Below, piece after piece: positions 8,138-16,946 of a DNA stretch of 28,093 nucleotides. The first letter of the stretch is position 1. Each line of letters opens with the position of its first letter. The stretch comes from DATILI01 sp035476635 (GTDB lineage: Bacteria; Pseudomonadota; Gammaproteobacteria; Burkholderiales; Burkholderiaceae_C). The translations under genes and the position numbers were made by a program. The notes beneath the pieces were generated by a model. That model was not told the origin of the DNA. It worked only from the letters and a program-made list of their open reading frames with translations, and did not search any database. The DNA lies in assembly GCA_035476635.1 (NCBI GenBank), contig DATILI010000027.1, forward strand, positions 1 through 28,093, given 5' to 3'.

Positions 8138-8141
<4 letters not shown>
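6414..8141 (+). CDS. pilS: Two-component sensor histidine kinase PilS
   Basis: A 575-residue membrane histidine kinase. About six hydrophobic segments lie between residues 40 and 190, followed by a PAS-like region (about 212-325) with SDGVLVVDAHG. The dimerization/phosphoacceptor domain has H346 in AAVAHEIRNPLAAI. The catalytic ATPase domain has the N box LVNLLDNARRY and the G box STGLGLYI. In Pseudomonas, PilS phosphorylates PilR to control pilin transcription. The identification rests on architecture and on the adjacent sigma-54 activator. It overlaps pilR by four bases (ATGA). Its own start has only a weak ribosome binding site. Confidence 0.9.
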
Positions 8142-9644
<1,503 letters not shown>

Positions 9645-9661
<17 letters not shown>

Positions 9662-10259
9662 CGCGCACACCGAGGCCGCTCCTTGGCAGGAAGGCTGGTA
9701 CCGATTCGCGCGGCGCTTGCCCTCGCCGAACTTCGGGTCGCGGCCGACACCGGCCAGCGTGGACCTGATCGTCCTGCATTCCATCAGCCTGCCGCCAGGC
9801 CAGTATGGCGGCGATGAAGTCCTGCAACTGTTCTCCAACACCCTGGACTGGGGCGCGCATCCCTACTTCGAAAGCATCCGCGGCACCGAGGTCTCGGCGC
9901 ACTTCTTCATTCGGCGCAACGGCGAACTCTGGCAAATGGTGAGCTGCGATGCGCGCGCCTGGCATGCCGGCCGCTCGCATTACCGCGGGCGCGACAACTG
10001 CAATGACCACTCCGTGGGTATCGAACTCGAAGGCCTTGAAGGGCAGCGCTTCGATCCGCCGCAGTACGAAACCTTGGCAGCCCTGTGTTCCGCTCTTGCG
10101 CTTCACTATCCCATTGAGCACATCGCGGGCCATGAACACGTCGCGCCGGGCCGCAAGCAGGACCCGGGACCGGGCTTTGACTGGTCCGCCCTGCAACGGG
10201 CATTGGCCTGGGAGCCCGGGTGTTTCCCGGATGCCACGGTCATCACCGAAAAGTCGTAA
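9645..10259 (+). CDS. ampD: 1,6-anhydro-N-acetylmuramyl-L-alanine amidase AmpD
   Basis: A 204-residue cytoplasmic zinc amidase of the peptidoglycan recycling pathway. It cleaves the stem peptide from anhydromuropeptides, so its loss raises AmpC-type beta-lactamase where AmpR is present. The family motifs are VLHSISLPP with zinc ligand H45, NDHSVGIELEG with E127, and GHEHVAPGRKQDPGPGFDW with ligands H163 and D173. No signal peptide is seen, which fits AmpD rather than the periplasmic AmpDh types. It starts inside the end of pilR (17-base overlap), suggesting it is co-transcribed with pilSR. The functional link, if any, is unclear. Confidence 0.95.
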
Positions 10260-10491
10260 AAAAATTTCCCCATGCTGCACTGCATGATGAGTGCGGCGTC
10301 AAGAACAGCGAGGCCAAGTCCGCATGCGGCCTGGCAAGCCAAAAGCGCTTGCAACGCGCATAATTTCTGGACTCTTGCAGTGCAGCGCAAGTGCCAGCAA
10401 CTGTTCTAGGCTGCTGCCGCCGGGTCCGGCTTGTCTGGCGCATGGCATGCCGCAGGCGCTCTCTCAGCGATGTCGCCCATTGCCACGCGAT
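10260..10491. other. Non-coding stretch upstream of the nrdA control region
   Basis: No reading frame here looks like a gene. A small hairpin CATGC/GCATG sits at 10271-10286 just after ampD but lacks a T tract. I see no clear terminator for the pilSR-ampD unit. The rest is featureless to me up to the first NrdR box. Confidence 0.5.
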
Positions 10492-10507
10492 ACACTACAG
10501 GTAGTGT
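10492..10507. promoter_or_regulatory. NrdR box 1
   Basis: ACACTACAGGTAGTGT is palindromic except for the two central bases and matches the NrdR-box pattern (ACACTA...TAGTGT). It lies just upstream of the -35 element, 32 bp (about three helical turns) from box 2, the usual spacing of paired NrdR boxes. Confidence 0.85.
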
Positions 10508-10508
10508 C

Positions 10509-10537
10509 TTGAAATAGCTTGAGACCCTAGATATAGT
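10509..10537 (+). promoter_or_regulatory. nrdA promoter (TTGAAA - 17 bp - TATAGT)
   Basis: A -35 box TTGAAA at 10509-10514 and a -10 box TATAGT at 10532-10537 are separated by exactly 17 bp. Start of transcription would be near 10544, giving a leader of about 108 bases. NrdR box 1 ends at the -35 box and box 2 covers the -10 box, so bound NrdR would block polymerase. Confidence 0.8.
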
Positions 10538-10539
10538 GT
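10524..10539. promoter_or_regulatory. NrdR box 2
   Basis: ACCCTAGATATAGTGT closely fits the NrdR consensus, with one clear departure in the left half (ACCCTA for ACACTA). It overlaps the -10 element. Confidence 0.85.
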
Positions 10540-10542
10540 GCA

Positions 10543-10556
10543 GCAGCAATCGCTGC
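10543..10556 (+). other. Hairpin at the 5' end of the nrdA leader
   Basis: GCAGC and GCTGC pair perfectly around AATC, beginning at the predicted transcription start. Such a 5' hairpin may stabilise the mRNA. It is predicted by eye only. Confidence 0.4.
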
Positions 10557-10651
10557 CCGCATCAAAATTGTCAGAGTTCGCGCGGATATCGACCGGGGGG
10601 CCGGCCAGCGAATCGCTCGATCCGACAAGAACAGTGAAACAAGAGGAACCC

Positions 10652-13591
10652 ATGCAAGTCGCCCTGAACACTCCATCTCCCGCTCTACCCTCCGGCGCAG
10701 CGCAACACGGTGCCCATGCTGCCGAATCAGGTACTTCGGCACTCCTGGCCCATTACCAGATCATCCGGCGCAATGGCGCCGTTGTGCCCTTTGAGCCCAA
10801 CAAGATCGCCGTCGCGATGATGAAGGCTTTTCTGGCGGTGCACGGCACGCAAGGCGCGGCTTCGGCCAGCGTACGCGAAACGGTGGACGGCCTGACCCAG
10901 GCCGTGATCCGCGCGATGGTGCGTTCGCGCCCCGGTGGCGGCACCTTCCATATCGAAGACGTGCAGGACCAGGTCGAGCTCGGCCTGATGCGCGGCGGCC
11001 ACCATGAAATCGCACGCGCCTATGTGCTGTACCGCGAACGCCGCGCGCAAGAGCGTGCCCCGCAGGCGGCGCCCAAGGCCCCCACCTTGCACGCCCTGGA
11101 CGGCGGCCAGCGCATCGTGCTGGACCTGGACCAGTTGAAGGGCCTGATCGAATCGGCCTGTGCCGGCTTGGGGCAGGACGTCAAGCCCGACCCGATCATG
11201 GCCGAGACCATGCGCAACCTGTACGACGGCGTTCCGATGGACGAGGTCTACAAGGCCTCGATCCTGGCCGCACGCACGCTGATCGAGAAAGACCCCGACT
11301 ACACCTACGCCACCGCCCGCCTGCTGCTGCACACCATCTTCAAGGAAGTGCTGGCGCGCGACATCGCCCCGGCCGACATGGCGCAAAGCTATGCCGACTA
11401 CTTCCCCGGCTTCATCAAGCGCGGCGTGGACAACGAGCTGCTGGACGAACGCCTGCTGCAATACGACTTGAAGAAGCTGGGCGGCGCGCTCAAGGCCGAA
11501 CGCGACATGAAGTTCGACTACCTGGGCCTGCAGACCCTGTACGACCGCTACTTCCTGCACGTGCGCAAGACCCGCATCGAATTGCCGCAGGCCTTCTTCA
11601 TGCGCGTGGCCATGGGCCTGGCGCTCAACGAGATCGACCGCGAAGCGCGCGCCGTCGAGTTCTATGAAGTGCTGTCCTCGTTCGACTTCATGTCCAGCAC
11701 GCCGACCTTGTTCAACAGCGGCACCTTGCGCTCGCAGCTTTCCAGCTGCTACCTGACCACCGTGCCCGACGACCTGGACGGCATCTACGAGTCGATCAAG
11801 GAAAACGCGCTGCTGTCCAAATTTGCCGGCGGCCTGGGCAACGACTGGACCCGCGTGCGCGCCCTGGGCTCGCACATCAAGGGCACCAACGGTGAATCGC
11901 AAGGGGTGGTTCCGTTCCTCAAGGTGGTCAACGACACGGCCGTGGCCGTCAACCAGGGCGGCAAGCGCAAGGGCGCGGTCTGCACCTACCTGGAAACCTG
12001 GCACCTGGATATTGAAGAGTTCCTGGAACTGCGCAAGAACACCGGCGACGACCGCCGCCGCACGCACGACATGAACACGGCCAACTGGATCCCCGACCTG
12101 TTCATGCGCCGCGTGATGGAAAAGGGTACCTGGACGCTGTTCTCGCCCTCCAACGTGCCCGACCTGCACGACAAGTTTGGCATCGACTTCGAAAAGGCCT
12201 ATGTCGCCTACGAGGAAAAGGCCGCGCGCGGCGAGATCAAGCCCAGCCGCACGCTGCAGGCCAGCGACATGTGGCGCAAGATGCTGACGATGCTGTTCGA
12301 GACCGGCCACCCCTGGATCACCTTCAAGGACGCCTGCAACGTGCGTTCGCCCCAGCAGCATGCCGGTGTGGTGCACTCGTCCAACCTGTGCACCGAGATC
12401 ACGCTGAACACCAGCGACACCGAAACCGCGGTCTGCAACCTGGGCTCGGTGAACCTGCTGCAGCACTTGAAAGACGACACCGACGGCTCGAGCGGCGGCT
12501 CCCAGGTTCTGGATCATGACAAGCTCAAGCGCACCATCGCCACCGCGATGCGTATGCTGGACAACGTGATCGACATCAACTATTACGCCGTCAAGAAGGC
12601 GCGCGACTCCAACCTGCGCCACCGTCCGGTGGGCCTGGGGCTGATGGGGTTCCAGGATTCGCTCTATGCGTTGCGCATTCCCTACGCCAGCCAGGCGGCG
12701 GTCGAATTCGCCGACAAGTCGATGGAAGCCATCTGCTACTACGCCTACTGGGCCTCGACCGAACTCGCCAAGGAACGCGGCAAGTACTCCAGTTACAAGG
12801 GCTCGCTGTGGGACAAGGGCGTCTTGCCGCTGGACACGCTGGAACTCCTGAGCAAGGAACGCGGCGGTTACGTCGAAGTGGACCGTTCGGCCACGCTCGA
12901 CTGGGACGCCCTGCGCAGGAAGATTGCGGCCGACGGCATGCGCAACTCCAATTGCGTGGCCATCGCCCCGACCGCGACGATCTCCAACATCATCGGCGTG
13001 GACGCCTCGATCGAGCCTTGCTTCGGCAACCTCTCGGTCAAGTCCAACCTGTCGGGTGAATTCACCGTCATCAACCACTACCTGGTGCGCGACCTGAAGC
13101 GCCTGAACCTGTGGGACGACGTGATGGTGATGGACCTGAAGCACTTCGACGGCTCGCTGCGCCCGATCGATCGCGTGCCGCAAGACGTGAAGGCCTTGTA
13201 CGCCACCGCGTTCGAAGTCGAAACCACCTGGTTGGTGGAAGCCGCTGCGCGTCGCCAGAAGTGGATCGACCAGGCGCAGTCGCTCAATATCTACATGGCT
13301 GGCGCATCGGGCAAGAAGCTGGACGACACCTACAAGCTGGCCTGGCTGCGCGGCCTGAAGACCACCTACTACCTGCGCACGATGGGTGCGACGCACGCGG
13401 AAAAATCCACGGTGACGGCAGGCAAGCTCAACTCCGTTTCTTCCGGCAGTGAGACACAGGGCGGCGGTGTCGGCATGAGCGCACTCGATGCGATAGCGGC
13501 CGCGGCACAGGCGCAGATGAGCGAGGCCACGCCGGCGACCGACATCAAGTTCTGCGCCATCGACGACCCGACCTGCGAAGCATGCCAATGA
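10652..13591 (+). CDS. nrdA: Class Ia ribonucleotide reductase, alpha (catalytic) subunit
   Basis: A 979-residue subunit that reduces ribonucleoside diphosphates to deoxy forms. An N-terminal ATP cone (about residues 30-135) has RNGAVVPFEPNKI and GGGTFHIEDVQDQVE. A second, more divergent cone-like region follows (about 155-230, GQRIVLDLDQLKGLIES). The catalytic barrel carries the redox cysteines C366 (SSCYLTT) and C595 (AVCNLGS), the thiyl-radical C580 with N578 and E582 (SNLCTEI), and a C-terminal CEAC pair for thioredoxin/glutaredoxin. It is longer than the 761-residue E. coli protein, mainly at the N-terminus, and resembles the Pseudomonas type. The start at 10652 follows AAGAGGAA. It is controlled by the paired NrdR boxes upstream. 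Confidence 0.97.
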   Translation: MQVALNTPSPALPSGAAQHGAHAAESGTSALLAHYQIIRRNGAVVPFEPNKIAVAMMKAFLAVHGTQGAASASVRETVDGLTQAVIRAMVRSRPGGGTFHIEDVQDQVELGLMRGGHHEIARAYVLYRERRAQERAPQAAPKAPTLHALDGGQRIVLDLDQLKGLIESACAGLGQDVKPDPIMAETMRNLYDGVPMDEVYKASILAARTLIEKDPDYTYATARLLLHTIFKEVLARDIAPADMAQSYADYFPGFIKRGVDNELLDERLLQYDLKKLGGALKAERDMKFDYLGLQTLYDRYFLHVRKTRIELPQAFFMRVAMGLALNEIDREARAVEFYEVLSSFDFMSSTPTLFNSGTLRSQLSSCYLTTVPDDLDGIYESIKENALLSKFAGGLGNDWTRVRALGSHIKGTNGESQGVVPFLKVVNDTAVAVNQGGKRKGAVCTYLETWHLDIEEFLELRKNTGDDRRRTHDMNTANWIPDLFMRRVMEKGTWTLFSPSNVPDLHDKFGIDFEKAYVAYEEKAARGEIKPSRTLQASDMWRKMLTMLFETGHPWITFKDACNVRSPQQHAGVVHSSNLCTEITLNTSDTETAVCNLGSVNLLQHLKDDTDGSSGGSQVLDHDKLKRTIATAMRMLDNVIDINYYAVKKARDSNLRHRPVGLGLMGFQDSLYALRIPYASQAAVEFADKSMEAICYYAYWASTELAKERGKYSSYKGSLWDKGVLPLDTLELLSKERGGYVEVDRSATLDWDALRRKIAADGMRNSNCVAIAPTATISNIIGVDASIEPCFGNLSVKSNLSGEFTVINHYLVRDLKRLNLWDDVMVMDLKHFDGSLRPIDRVPQDVKALYATAFEVETTWLVEAAARRQKWIDQAQSLNIYMAGASGKKLDDTYKLAWLRGLKTTYYLRTMGATHAEKSTVTAGKLNSVSSGSETQGGGVGMSALDAIAAAAQAQMSEATPATDIKFCAIDDPTCEACQ

Positions 13592-13724
13592 CGCACACGT
13601 ATCGCGCCGCATTCAAACCGAACATGCTGCGCGATGCAATTGAGCAACACAATGAAGCACCGATGTGAATGAGCACTTTTCATTTCATCGGCTTGCTTTC
13701 ATAATTTGATTATTGGAACCTTCT

Positions 13725-14957
13725 ATGTTGACCTGGGACGAAGACGTCAAGCCCGCGTTGCACAACTCATTGCAACAACCTCGCACTAGCGGTTCATCCA
13801 GCAACCGCTCGACGGAACATCTGTCGCTCGCAACAGCCGCATCCCCTGTCCCCGTTGCATCCACCGCATCCATCACCGCGCAGCCCGCATTGCGCACGCT
13901 CGATGTTGGCGCCGTGGTACCTCCCGCCGCCAGCGAACAACGCCGCGTCAGGGCCGCCGACAAGCGCATCATCAACGGCCAGACCGATGTCAACCAACTG
14001 GTGCCGTTCAAGTACAAGTGGGCTTGGGAAAAATACCTGGCCACCTGCTCCAACCACTGGATGCCCCAGGAAGTGAACATGACGCGCGACATCGCGTTGT
14101 GGAAAGATCCGAACGGCCTGACCGAAGACGAGCGCCGCATCATCAAGCGCAACCTCGGCTTCTTCGTCACCGCCGATTCGCTCGCCGCCAACAACATCGT
14201 GCTGGGCACCTACCGCCACATCACGGCGCCCGAATGCCGCCAGTTCCTGTTGCGCCAGGCTTTCGAGGAAGCCATCCACACCCATGCCTACCAGTACATC
14301 GTGGAGTCGCTGGGCCTGGACGAGAGCGAGATCTTCAACGCCTACAACGAGGTGCAGTCGATCCGCGAGAAGGACCAGTTCCTGATCCCGTTCATCGAAG
14401 CCATCAGCGACCCGCACTTCAAGACCGGCACGCACGAAACCGACCAGACCCTGCTCAAGTCGCTGATCGTGTTCGCCTGCCTGATGGAGGGTCTCTTCTT
14501 CTACGTCGGCTTCACGCAGATCCTCGCCCTGGGTCGTCAGAACAAGATGACCGGCGCCGCCGAGCAGTACCAGTACATCCTGCGCGACGAGTCCATGCAC
14601 TGCAATTTCGGCATCGACCTGATCAACCAGCTCAAGCTGGAAAATCCGCAACTGTGGACAGCGGAGTTCAAGGCGGAGATCAAGGCGCTGTTCCTGAAGG
14701 CCGTCGACCTCGAATACCGCTATGCCGAAGACACCATGCCGCGCGGCGTGCTCGGCATGAATGCTTCGATGTTCAAGGGTTACTTGCGTTACATTGCCAA
14801 CCGGCGCGCGACGCAGATCGGGCTGGAAGCCATGTTCCCCAATGAAGAGAATCCGTTTCCCTGGATGAGCGAGATGATCGACCTGAAGAAGGAACGCAAC
14901 TTCTTCGAGACGCGCGTGATCGAGTACCAGTCGGGCGGTGCGCTCTCCTGGGACTGA
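13725..14957 (+). CDS. nrdB: Class Ia ribonucleotide reductase, beta (radical) subunit
   Basis: A 410-residue di-iron protein that generates the tyrosyl radical for NrdA. The expected residues are all present: D151 (TADSLAANN), E182 and H185 with radical Y189 (EEAIHTHAYQY), E255 (MEGLFFYVGF), and E289 and H292 (RDESMHCNF). Residues 1-80 are a low-complexity Ser/Ala/Pro-rich extension not needed in the core fold. It follows nrdA by 133 bases. That gap has no gene and only a short AT-rich inverted repeat (ATAAT/ATTAT at 13701-13713), with no clear independent promoter, so co-transcription is likely. The ATG at 13725 is preferred over a TTG four codons upstream. Confidence 0.96.
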   Translation: MLTWDEDVKPALHNSLQQPRTSGSSSNRSTEHLSLATAASPVPVASTASITAQPALRTLDVGAVVPPAASEQRRVRAADKRIINGQTDVNQLVPFKYKWAWEKYLATCSNHWMPQEVNMTRDIALWKDPNGLTEDERRIIKRNLGFFVTADSLAANNIVLGTYRHITAPECRQFLLRQAFEEAIHTHAYQYIVESLGLDESEIFNAYNEVQSIREKDQFLIPFIEAISDPHFKTGTHETDQTLLKSLIVFACLMEGLFFYVGFTQILALGRQNKMTGAAEQYQYILRDESMHCNFGIDLINQLKLENPQLWTAEFKAEIKALFLKAVDLEYRYAEDTMPRGVLGMNASMFKGYLRYIANRRATQIGLEAMFPNEENPFPWMSEMIDLKKERNFFETRVIEYQSGGALSWD

Positions 14958-15136
14958 AAAGCTTAGTCAATAAGAATGAATCAAGAATTGCGCCTGCCGC
15001 CGACAGCACCAAAGAGTGCTGCTGCGATTGGTGCTCCTGTGTTCATGGTGCTGGGGATTGCTCCAACACCATGGATCGCTTCATGCCATCCAACAGGCGT
15101 GAAGTGCTCTTTGTAAATTGATCAAGGAGAAAAGAA

Positions 15137-15625
15137 ATGGCAACTGCAAAGAAACCGGCCGCAAAAAAGGCCGCTCCCGCGAAGAAGGCTCCGGCCAAAA
15201 AGGCAGCACCTGCTAAAAAAGTAGCTGCGAAGAAGGCTCCGGCGAAGAAGGCTCCGGCCAAAAAGGCGCCCGCCAAGAAAGTAGCTGCGAAGAAGGTAGC
15301 TGCGAAGAAGGCACCTGCGAAAAAGGCTGCAGTCAAGAAGGCGCCTGCCAAGAAAGTGGCAGCCAAAAAAGTAGCCGCCAAGAAGCCGGCTGCGAAGAAG
15401 GCTCCTGCGAAGAAAGCAGCCGCCAAGAAAGCGCCTGCGAAAAAGGCTGCCGCAGCCAAGAAGCCCGCCGCCAAGAAAGCAGCCAAGAAGCCGGCTGCGA
15501 AGAAAGCTGCGAAGGCACCCGCTGCCAAAGCAGCGCCAGCCCCGGCTGCTGCTGCTGCACCTGCGGCACAAACTACGTTGAACCCGCAGGCAGCGTGGCC
15601 GTTCCCGACGGCAAGCAAGCCCTGA
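15137..15625 (+). CDS. Histone H1-like lysine/alanine-rich DNA-binding protein
   Basis: A 162-residue protein made almost wholly of KKAPA/KKAAPA/KKVAA-type repeats, with an Ala/Pro-rich tail (about 130-150) and a non-repetitive end (NPQAAWPFPTASKP). The composition matches histone H1 C-terminal domains, AlgP and Hc2-like proteins, which bind DNA without sequence specificity and compact the nucleoid. A strong AAGGAG lies seven bases before the ATG. The internal DNA repeats could vary in copy number. The 179 bases between nrdB and this gene hold a short GC hairpin (CAGCAC/GTGCTG near 15005) but no clear terminator. The gene ends at a strong terminator. Its placement after nrdAB may reflect a shared demand during DNA replication, which is inference. 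Confidence 0.9.
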   Translation: MATAKKPAAKKAAPAKKAPAKKAAPAKKVAAKKAPAKKAPAKKAPAKKVAAKKVAAKKAPAKKAAVKKAPAKKVAAKKVAAKKPAAKKAPAKKAAAKKAPAKKAAAAKKPAAKKAAKKPAAKKAAKAPAAKAAPAPAAAAAPAAQTTLNPQAAWPFPTASKP

Positions 15626-15641
15626 GAAACCACGAGGTTTC
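15626..15641 (+). other. Small hairpin after the histone-like gene
   Basis: GAAACC and GGTTTC pair perfectly around ACGA, starting one base after the stop codon and five bases before the terminator stem. It probably protects or helps define the 3' end of the mRNA. Confidence 0.4.
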
Positions 15642-15645
15642 GTGC

Positions 15646-15676
15646 AAGCCCGGTGTCGAAAGGCATCGGGCTTTTT
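15646..15676 (+). terminator. Rho-independent terminator of the histone-like gene
   Basis: AAGCCCGGTG pairs with CATCGGGCTT (one G-T wobble) around an eight-base loop and runs into TTTTT. It lies between the convergent histone-like and adenosine deaminase genes. The minus-strand side has no T tract. Confidence 0.88.
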
Positions 15677-15684
15677 CTTTTGCG

Positions 15685-16734
15685 CTACAAGCCGAAGCCT
15701 TGGGTGATGCGGCGATGCGCGTCGGCGCGCACATCTGCGGGCAAGAACGAAGCCTCCGCAGCGCTAGCCATCATGCGGCCGAGTTGGGCCAGCGACAGGC
15801 CCAGTTGTTCATGCAGCGCCTGCAGCTCGCCACTCAAGGTGACCCCGGACATCAACCGGTTGTCGGTGGAGCACGAGACATCGAGCCCGGCCTGCAGCAT
15901 GGCGCCAATCGGGTGCGCGGACACGCTGGCCACCACGCCGGTGTGCACATTGCTGCTGGGGCACACCTCGAAATGCAGGCCCAGTGCACGCGCGCGCTCG
16001 ACCCATTCCGAAGGCGCCGCGCGACCCGGCGCACCCATGATGTGCACCCCATGCCCGATGCGCGTCAAGCCGATGGCAGCCGCTTCCAGCACGCGCGCAC
16101 CCGCATCGGCCTCGCCCGCGTGGCAGGTCAGGCCCAGGCCGGCGTCACGCGCAATGCCGAAGGCTTGCGCGTGCGGTGTTGCCGGGAACCCGAACTCCGC
16201 TCCCGCCAGATCAAACCCGATCACGCCTTCGGCCCGGTAGCGTGCAGCCAGTCGCGCCGTGCGCACGCTTTGCTCGGGTGACTCCGTGCGCATCGCGCAC
16301 AGGATCAGCCCGCAAGGCAAGGCGCTTTGGCGCAAACCGCGCAGCATGGCTTCAATCGCCGCCTCAGGCGCCAGGCCATGGGGTGCCAGCAGCAGGGGCG
16401 CCATGCGGAACTCGGCCAGCAAGCAGCCATCGAGCCGGGCGTCCTCTGCGGCTTCATAGGCCACGCGTTCGCAGGCGCCCTGCGAAGCCATGGCACGAAC
16501 CGTCAAGTCAAAGCCTTTGAGATAGCGCTCCAGGCTGCCCGAGTGGGCATTGGCCAGCATCCATTCGCCCAATGCGCCGGCTTCGGCCGCGGGCACCTGC
16601 AAACCTTGCGCGCGGCAAAGTTCCAGCAGGGTCTGCGGGCGCAAGCCGCCGTCCAGGTGCTCATGCAGCAGAGCTTTGGGCAGGCCGCGCCAATCGATGG
16701 TGCCGGCAGCTGGGGGGTGGCTGCGAATCGCCAA
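15685..16734 (-). CDS. add: Adenosine deaminase
   Basis: A 349-residue zinc hydrolase converting adenosine and deoxyadenosine to (deoxy)inosine. The motifs are H24-E-H26 (LLHEHLDGGLRP), CHAGE with H205 and E208, RIGHGV with H228, and STDNRLMSG with metal ligand D291. The residue after D291 is Asn where classic ADAs have Asp, a form I know from other bacterial members. The start is a TTG at 16734 with AGGAG six bases upstream. The frame is open to 16863, but that would run through a perfect operator palindrome and the predicted promoter. It is divergent from the nucleoside uptake operon, and its product feeds the inosine-type purine nucleoside phosphorylase encoded there. Confidence 0.92.
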   Translation of the reverse strand: MAIRSHPPAAGTIDWRGLPKALLHEHLDGGLRPQTLLELCRAQGLQVPAAEAGALGEWMLANAHSGSLERYLKGFDLTVRAMASQGACERVAYEAAEDARLDGCLLAEFRMAPLLLAPHGLAPEAAIEAMLRGLRQSALPCGLILCAMRTESPEQSVRTARLAARYRAEGVIGFDLAGAEFGFPATPHAQAFGIARDAGLGLTCHAGEADAGARVLEAAAIGLTRIGHGVHIMGAPGRAAPSEWVERARALGLHFEVCPSSNVHTGVVASVSAHPIGAMLQAGLDVSCSTDNRLMSGVTLSGELQALHEQLGLSLAQLGRMMASAAEASFLPADVRADAHRRITQGFGL

Positions 16735-16776
16735 TGAAGTCTCCTGCTCGCGCTTGAATCCGAGGATGCGAAGGCT

Positions 16777-16794
16777 GGTGAAAGCGCTTTCACC
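16777..16794. promoter_or_regulatory. LacI-type operator palindrome 1
   Basis: GGTGAAAGCGCTTTCACC is a perfect 18-bp palindrome with a central CG, the form bound by LacI/GalR-family proteins. It lies in the predicted adenosine deaminase leader, 43 bases before its start codon and 80 bp centre to centre from the second palindrome. Confidence 0.7.
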
Positions 16795-16834
16795 GGGTAG
16801 GTAAAAACCAGCATCGCGCCCGCCAAAGGGCCTT

Positions 16835-16863
16835 ATTATCATCACGCTCACAGAGTAAAGCAA
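16835..16863 (-). promoter_or_regulatory. add: Predicted adenosine deaminase promoter
   Basis: On the minus strand a TTGCTT -35 box (16863-16858) and a GATAAT -10 box (16840-16835) are spaced by 17 bp. Start of transcription would be near 16828. The second LacI-type palindrome overlaps the -35 box. Confidence 0.6.
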
Positions 16864-16871
16864 ACGTTTGC
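16860..16871. promoter_or_regulatory. PurR-like operator (LacI-type palindrome 2)
   Basis: GCAAACGTTTGC is a perfect 12-bp palindrome identical to the core of the E. coli PurR operator. It overlaps the predicted adenosine deaminase -35 box and lies 76 bases before the nucleoside-binding protein start. It is therefore well placed to control both divergent units through the LacI-family protein encoded at 17992-19011. Confidence 0.75.
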
Positions 16872-16946
16872 GCCTCTCTGGCTTGCGTACTTTCCGAACG
16901 GTCCTTTTTCTTCAACCCGACGCACCAACACTGAACAGGAACACCC

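Noticed and set aside
10727..13612. Very long open frame antisense to nrdA (961 codons)
   Set aside because: It is the shadow of strong third-position GC bias in nrdA. Its translation is His/Val/Gly-rich with no recognisable domain, and nrdA itself shows every catalytic residue.
15137..15500. Short tandem repeats resembling a CRISPR or satellite array
   Set aside because: Repeats are in frame, irregular and encode KKAPA units. There are no unique spacers of constant length.
15043..15666. Minus-strand frame encoding a hydrophobic FLAA/FFAGAF repeat protein
   Set aside because: It is the reverse complement of the lysine/alanine codon repeats of the histone-like gene, which has a strong ribosome binding site and terminator on the plus strand.
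16735..16863. N-terminal extension of adenosine deaminase to 16863
   Set aside because: The extension would cover a perfect operator palindrome and the predicted -10 box. A TTG with AGGAG upstream gives the normal family length.
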